Part shown: positions 49,884-54,747 of the stretch, in pieces
Numbering within the stretch: the stretch's first letter is position 1
Layout of the letters: the number at the start of each line of letters is the position of its first letter
Origin: JAIVGV01 sp035295985
Lineage (GTDB): Bacteria; Acidobacteriota; Blastocatellia; Pyrinomonadales; Pyrinomonadaceae
Length of the DNA: 54,747 nt
Reading direction: 5' to 3'
Assembly: GCA_035295985.1 (NCBI GenBank)
Contig: DATHBT010000207.1
Span: 1 to 54,747 of the forward strand
Position numbers and translations under genes: made by a program
Notes under the pieces: model-generated
What the model was told of the DNA's origin: nothing
Databases searched by the model: none
The model's input: the letters and a program-made list of their open reading frames with translations, nothing else

Positions 49884-52277
49884 ATGGGTTCGATCCTCCG
49901 AGACTTGCGGTACGGTGCGAGGACGCTCGCCAAGCAGCCGGGCTTCGCCGCGGTGGCCGTCCTGACGCTGGCGCTCGGTATCGGCGCGAACACCGCGATC
50001 TTCTCGGTCGTCAACGGCGTGCTCCTGCGCCCGCTGCCTTACAGGGAGCCGGAGAGGCTGCTGGCCCTGCGCGGGAACATGTCGCTCCCGAACCTCGAAG
50101 ACCTGAAGGCGCAGACTCGCAGCTTCGAGGCGGTGGGCGGGCTGAACGCGCGGACGCTCAACTACACGGGCGGGGGCGAGCCGCTGCAAGTCGATGCCGG
50201 CCTCGTCACGGCCGATCTGTTCGAGGTGCTCGGCGCGAGGGCCGAACTGGGCCGGACGATCTCGGCCGGCGAGGACGTGTACGGCGGCGAGCGCGTCGTC
50301 GTCTTAAGCCACGCCTTCTGGCAGAAGCACCTGGGCGGCGATCCGGGCGCGCTCGGCCGCACTATCCAGTTGAGCGGGAGCAGTTACACGATTGTCGGCG
50401 TGCTCTCGCCCCGCTTCGTCTCGCCGGCCGGCAACCCGGAAGTGTGGGCCTCGGTGCGCGTCGTCGATCCCGTGGGGACGAAGTTCCGCGGGGCCCACTT
50501 CCTGCGCACCTTCTGGCGTCTGCGCGACGGGGCGACGGTAGAGCAGGCGCAGGGCGAGATCGAGGCCGCGTGGGCGCGGCTGGCGGAGCAGCACCCGGCC
50601 GAGAACCGCGCGCGCCGGCTCACGCTCCAGAGTTTGCAGGAGCGCGTCGTCGGCGACACGCGGCCGGCGCTCCTCATCCTGATGGGCGCGGTCGCGCTGG
50701 TGCTGCTCATCGCCTGCGCCAACTACGCCAACCTCCTGCTCGCGCGCTCGGCCGCGCGCCGGCACGAGGTAGCCATCCGCGCGGCCCTGGGCGCGGGGCG
50801 CGGGCGCATCGTCAGGCAGATGCTCACCGAGAGCGTGCTGCTGTCGGTCGTCGGGGGCCTGTGCGGCCTCGGGCTGGCGTCGTGGGGCGTCGATCTGCTG
50901 CTCGCGCTCGAACCGGCGAACCTGCCGCGGCAGTCGGACATACGACTCGACTGGCGCGTGCTCGCCTTCACGCTCGGCGTCTCAGGGCTGACAGGCCTCG
51001 TCTTCGGACTCGCCCCGGCCTGGAACGCCGCCCGCGTGGACGCGCAGAGCGCGCTCAAGGAGGGCGGGCGCGGGACGGTGGGCGGGCGCTCGTGGCTGCG
51101 CGGCGCACTCGTGGCTGCGGAGCTGGCCCTCGCCGTCGTCCTGCTCGTCGGCGCGGGGCTGCTCGTCAAGAGCTTCGCGCGCCTGCGATCCGTGGAGCCG
51201 GGCTTCAACCCCGATAACCTGCTGGCGATGCGGATGGAGCTGCCGCAGTCCGACTACAAGGAGATTCCGAAGCAGACGGAGTTCCGGCGGCGCGTGCTGG
51301 AATCGTTGAACACGCTGCCCGGCGTCGAGGCCGCGATGGTGAGCGAGATACCGCTCGGCGACGACTCACTCTTCCACAACTTCCTGATCGAGGGGCGGCC
51401 GGCGGTCGCGGAGGGCGAGGAGCCGGAACTCCACTCGCGCACCATAGGCGGCGACTACTTCCGCGTCGCCGGCATCCCCGTCGTCGCGGGGCGCGCGCTG
51501 GACGAACGCGATCGCGAGGGCGCGCCGCTCGTCGGCGTCGTCAACGAGAGCTTCGCGCGGCAGTACTTCGGGGGCGGGAGTCCCCTGGGCGCGCGCGTGC
51601 GGTGGGCGCGGGTGGAGGGCGAGCCGCGGTGGATCACCGTCGTCGGCGTCGTCGGCGACGTGAAGCAGATGGGGCTGAATCAGCCGGAGGAGCCGGCCAT
51701 CTACACGCCCTTCGCGCAGTCGATGCAGGAGTGGAAGCGCTGGATGCACCTCGTCGTGCGCTCGAAGTCCGACCCGGCCACGCTGACCGGGGCGGTGAAG
51801 GCGCGCGTGTGGTCTATCGATCCGCAGATACCCGTGACCAAGGTGCGGACGATGGACGAGGTGATGTCGGCCTCGGTCGCGCGGCAGCGTTTCGACATGA
51901 CGCTGCTCGCAGTCTTCGCGGCCGTCGCGCTCCTGCTCGCATCGGTCGGCATCTACGGCGTCGTCTCCTACACGGTCACGCAGCGCACGCACGAGATCGG
52001 CGTGCGCGTCGCGCTCGGCGCGGGCCGCGGGGACATACTGAGGATGGTGATGGGGCAGGGGCTGGCGCTCGCGCTGGCGGGCGTCTGCCTCGGCGTCGCC
52101 GGCGCGCTGGCGCTCACGCGCCTGCTCGAAGGGATGCTCTTCGGCGTGGGCGCGCGCGACGCGGCGACGTTCGCACTCGTGCCGGCGGCGCTGACCGCCG
52201 TGGCGCTCGCGGCCTGCTACCTGCCGGCGCGCCGGGCGACGAAGGTCGATCCGATGGTAGCGCTTCGCTACGAATGA
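49884..52277 (+). CDS. ADOP-type duplicated ABC permease 10, shortest
   Basis: 797 residues, the shortest of the array; the first periplasmic domain is trimmed early (RGNMSLPNLEDLKAQ follows directly after PERLLAL). Start MGSILRDLRYGARTLAKQPGF, like permease 8. Coupling segments: LIACANYANLLLARSAARRHEVAIRAALGAGRGRIVRQ, with Tyr in place of Val, and VTQRTHEIGVRVALGAGRGD. The end is encoded with CGC for the Arg before Tyr-Glu, where most paralogs use AGG. Ribosome site GAGGTGG before ATG 49884. Confidence 0.92.
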   Translation: MGSILRDLRYGARTLAKQPGFAAVAVLTLALGIGANTAIFSVVNGVLLRPLPYREPERLLALRGNMSLPNLEDLKAQTRSFEAVGGLNARTLNYTGGGEPLQVDAGLVTADLFEVLGARAELGRTISAGEDVYGGERVVVLSHAFWQKHLGGDPGALGRTIQLSGSSYTIVGVLSPRFVSPAGNPEVWASVRVVDPVGTKFRGAHFLRTFWRLRDGATVEQAQGEIEAAWARLAEQHPAENRARRLTLQSLQERVVGDTRPALLILMGAVALVLLIACANYANLLLARSAARRHEVAIRAALGAGRGRIVRQMLTESVLLSVVGGLCGLGLASWGVDLLLALEPANLPRQSDIRLDWRVLAFTLGVSGLTGLVFGLAPAWNAARVDAQSALKEGGRGTVGGRSWLRGALVAAELALAVVLLVGAGLLVKSFARLRSVEPGFNPDNLLAMRMELPQSDYKEIPKQTEFRRRVLESLNTLPGVEAAMVSEIPLGDDSLFHNFLIEGRPAVAEGEEPELHSRTIGGDYFRVAGIPVVAGRALDERDREGAPLVGVVNESFARQYFGGGSPLGARVRWARVEGEPRWITVVGVVGDVKQMGLNQPEEPAIYTPFAQSMQEWKRWMHLVVRSKSDPATLTGAVKARVWSIDPQIPVTKVRTMDEVMSASVARQRFDMTLLAVFAAVALLLASVGIYGVVSYTVTQRTHEIGVRVALGAGRGDILRMVMGQGLALALAGVCLGVAGALALTRLLEGMLFGVGARDAATFALVPAALTAVALAACYLPARRATKVDPMVALRYE

Positions 52278-52302
52278 GACTTGCAATCATGAGGTGACAA
52301 GG

Positions 52303-54732
52303 ATGTTCGGAACAGTCTGGCAGGACGTGCGCTACGCCGCACGCATGTTTCTCAAAAGCCCCGGCTTCACGGCCGTCGCGCTGCTCGCGCTCGCCCTCGG
52401 CATCGGCGCTAACACGGCGATCTTCTCCGTCGTCCACGCCGTCCTGCTGCGCTCGCTCCCTTACGGCGAACCCGAGCGGCTCGCCGTCGTGTGGGAGACG
52501 AGCAGCCGGCGCGCGACGCGGCACAACGTGACTTCGCCCGCGAACTTCGTCGAGCTGCGCGACCAGACGAAATCCTTCGAGTCGATGGCCGCCTTCTACG
52601 ACTGGCGCTTCAACCTGACGGGCGCGGGCGACCCCGTCGAAGTCCCCGCGCAGGTGACGACGGGCAACCTCTTCTCGGTGCTCGGCGCGCAGGCCGCGCT
52701 GGGGCGCACCTACACGCAGGAGGAGGTGGAGGCGGGCAACACGAACGTGGCCGTTCTCTCGCACGGCTTCTGGCAGTCGCAGCTCGGCGGCGCGCGCGAC
52801 GTGCTCGGTAAGACCGTCTCGATCAACGGCGAGCCGGTCGAGATCATCGGCGTCATGCCGCCGGAGTTCCGCTGGTTCGTCAAAGAGAACTCGCGTGGCG
52901 GGAAGCCCGCGGCGATGTGGGTCCCGACCAGTTTCCAGATCACGCGCGGGCGCTACATCCAGGCGGTCGGGCGGCTGCGGCCGGGAGTCAGTCTGGACGA
53001 GGCGCGCGCCGAGGTGCAGACCGTCGCCGCGCGCCTCGAACAGCAAGCGCCCGACTACAACGCGGGCCTCGGCGTGGCGCTCGTCCCCGTCCGCGAGCAG
53101 TTGGCCGGGGAGTTGAAGACGCCTTTGATGATCCTGCTCGGCGCGGTCGGCTTCGTGCTCCTGATCGCCTGCGCCAACGTCGCCAACCTGCAACTGGCGC
53201 GCGCCGCCGCGCGCTCGAAGGAGATCGCCATCCGCGCGGCCCTGGGCGCGGGCCGCGCGCGCGTGATCAGGCAACTGCTGACGGAGAGCGTGATGCTGGC
53301 CGTGGTGGGCGGCCTGCTGGGGCTGGGGGTCGCGGCGTGGGGCGTTGACGCCCTCGCCGCACTCAGCCCGCCCAACCTGATCGCCGCGGGCGAGGTGCGC
53401 GTGAGCATGCCTGTCCTCGGCTTCACCTTCGGGGTCTCGCTCCTGACCGGCGTCGTCTTCGGCCTGATGCCGGCTCTCGAAGCCGCGCGCTTCGACCCGA
53501 ACGACGCGCTCAAGGAGTCGGGGCGCGGGAGCACCGGCGGGCCGCGCGGGAAGAGGCTGCGTAGCGCCTTCGTCGTCGCGCAGGTAGCGCTCGCGCTCGT
53601 CCTGCTCGTCGGCGCGGGGCTGATGATCAAGAGCTTCTCGCGCCTGCAGTCGGTCGATCCGGGCTTCGACCCCGAAAACCTGCTGACGATGCGCGTCGAT
53701 CTGCCCGCGACGAAGTACAAGGAGGACGCGGCGATAGTCGCCTTCTACCGGCAGGCGGCCGAACGGCTCGCCGCGCTGCCGGGCGTGCGCTCGGCGACTG
53801 CCATCAACTACCTGCCGTTCTACTCCGGCCTCGGCGCGCGCACCAGCTTTACCATCGAGGGAAGGGAAGCGCCCCGCCCCGGCGAGGAGCCTTCGACCGA
53901 CGTGCGCGTGACGGACGAGAACTACTTCCGCACGCTCAACATCCCCGTCCTTCGCGGGCGCACATTTACGGCGCAGGAGGCGGCCGAGAAGCGGCCCGTC
54001 ATCGTCGTCACCGAGGCGCTGGCCCGAAAGTATTTTCCGGGCGAAGACCCCCTGGGCCGGCGCATCGCGGTGGAGATGGAGGAGAACCCGCCGATGCTGG
54101 AGATCATCGGCGTCGTCGGCGACGCGCGCTACGACAAGCTCGACGCGGAGCTATACCCGATGGTCTATCACACCCTGCCGCAGCTCACCTACAACGCGAT
54201 GACCTTCGTCCTGCGCACCGATGGCGGCCCGCTCGCGCTCTCGGCCGCCGCGCGGCGCGAGGTGCAACAGATTGACCGCGACCTGCCGCTGGCCGACGTG
54301 CGCACCTTGCAGAGCTGGATCGGCGAGTCGGTCTCGCGCACCCGCTTCGGCACGCTGCTGCTGACCGTCTTCGCCGGGGTCGCCCTGCTGCTGGCGGCCG
54401 TCGGCATCTACGGCGTGATGAGCTACACGGTGGCGCAGCGCCAGCACGAGATCGGCATACGGATGGCGATGGGCGCGCAGCGTCGCGACGTGATCTGGCT
54501 CGTGGTCGGCCACGGGCTGCTCCTGACCGCGGCGGGCGTGGCGCTCGGCGCGCTCGGCGCTTTCGGCCTGACGCGGCTGATGGAGGGGCTGCTCTACGGC
54601 GTCTCGGCGACCGATCCGCTCACCTTCGGCGGCGTCGCGCTCGTCCTCTCCGCCGCCGCGCTCCTGGCCTGCTACCTGCCGGCGCGGCGCGCCACGAAGG
54701 TCGATCCGATGACCGCGCTCAGGTACGAGTGA
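52303..54732 (+). CDS. ADOP-type duplicated ABC permease 11
   Basis: 809 residues from ATG 52303, preceded by GAGGTG at 52291-52296 (6-base spacing); GTG 52294 would overlap that site and is less likely. It is the sister of permease 9 along its whole length. Helix 1: FTAVALLALALGIGANTAIFSVVHAVLLR. Coupling segments: LIACANVANLQLARAAARSKEIAI and VAQRQHEIGIRMAMGAQRRDVIWLVV. It follows permease 10 by only 25 bases, the one permease junction after 29 kb with no repeat element. The window ends 15 bases later, so the array may continue. Confidence 0.93.
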   Translation: MFGTVWQDVRYAARMFLKSPGFTAVALLALALGIGANTAIFSVVHAVLLRSLPYGEPERLAVVWETSSRRATRHNVTSPANFVELRDQTKSFESMAAFYDWRFNLTGAGDPVEVPAQVTTGNLFSVLGAQAALGRTYTQEEVEAGNTNVAVLSHGFWQSQLGGARDVLGKTVSINGEPVEIIGVMPPEFRWFVKENSRGGKPAAMWVPTSFQITRGRYIQAVGRLRPGVSLDEARAEVQTVAARLEQQAPDYNAGLGVALVPVREQLAGELKTPLMILLGAVGFVLLIACANVANLQLARAAARSKEIAIRAALGAGRARVIRQLLTESVMLAVVGGLLGLGVAAWGVDALAALSPPNLIAAGEVRVSMPVLGFTFGVSLLTGVVFGLMPALEAARFDPNDALKESGRGSTGGPRGKRLRSAFVVAQVALALVLLVGAGLMIKSFSRLQSVDPGFDPENLLTMRVDLPATKYKEDAAIVAFYRQAAERLAALPGVRSATAINYLPFYSGLGARTSFTIEGREAPRPGEEPSTDVRVTDENYFRTLNIPVLRGRTFTAQEAAEKRPVIVVTEALARKYFPGEDPLGRRIAVEMEENPPMLEIIGVVGDARYDKLDAELYPMVYHTLPQLTYNAMTFVLRTDGGPLALSAAARREVQQIDRDLPLADVRTLQSWIGESVSRTRFGTLLLTVFAGVALLLAAVGIYGVMSYTVAQRQHEIGIRMAMGAQRRDVIWLVVGHGLLLTAAGVALGALGAFGLTRLMEGLLYGVSATDPLTFGGVALVLSAAALLACYLPARRATKVDPMTALRYE

Positions 54733-54747
54733 GAAAGCTGCGGCCGG

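Overview
The window is high-GC bacterial DNA. The strongest clue to the host is a run of eleven genes for duplicated MacB/FtsX-type permeases of about 800 residues, of the kind named acidobacterial duplicated orphan permeases (ADOP). Together with gene content and codon use, this points to a soil Acidobacteriota, perhaps of the Blastocatellia/Pyrinomonadaceae. That assignment is inference. No rRNA, tRNA, CRISPR array or intact transposase was seen.

Layout. 1-3593 (minus): the end of a glycan locus with two GT4 glycosyltransferases, a coiled-coil protein and a membrane protein that runs off the left edge. 3826-9217: a D-threonine aldolase/D-serine dehydratase-like PLP enzyme, a four-helix membrane protein, a RecA-like ATPase of phage type with a recognisable promoter, a cystathionine beta-synthase with a CBS pair, and a Cas4-like nuclease split into two membrane-anchored polypeptides. 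9356-13696: an N-degron cluster with clpS, a secreted protein, clpA, two small genes and aat. 13913-23199: an FdhF/YdeP-type molybdoenzyme, a TauE/SafE permease, a quinone oxidoreductase, rsbQ coupled to a hybrid histidine kinase that carries an RsbP-like PAS domain, an aldehyde dehydrogenase and a PhyH-type dioxygenase.

23479-54732 is one long plus-strand transport locus: ABC ATPase, MacA-like adaptor, second ABC ATPase, then eleven ADOP permeases reaching almost to the right edge. ADOPs are described as orphans without ATPase genes, so the two ATPases here are candidate partners. A degenerate sigma-54-like promoter with two upstream dyads lies before the first ATPase.

The second striking theme is intergenic. 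Nearly every spacer over 80 bp after 23 kb, and several before it, holds an inverted repeat whose arms are built from tandem seven-base units. At least two sequence families (units GCTGTTA and GTTGTCC) have conserved cores, occur in both orientations and sit directly against stop codons. They look like small dispersed non-autonomous elements that now act as 3-prime hairpins, and they separate almost all the permease genes.
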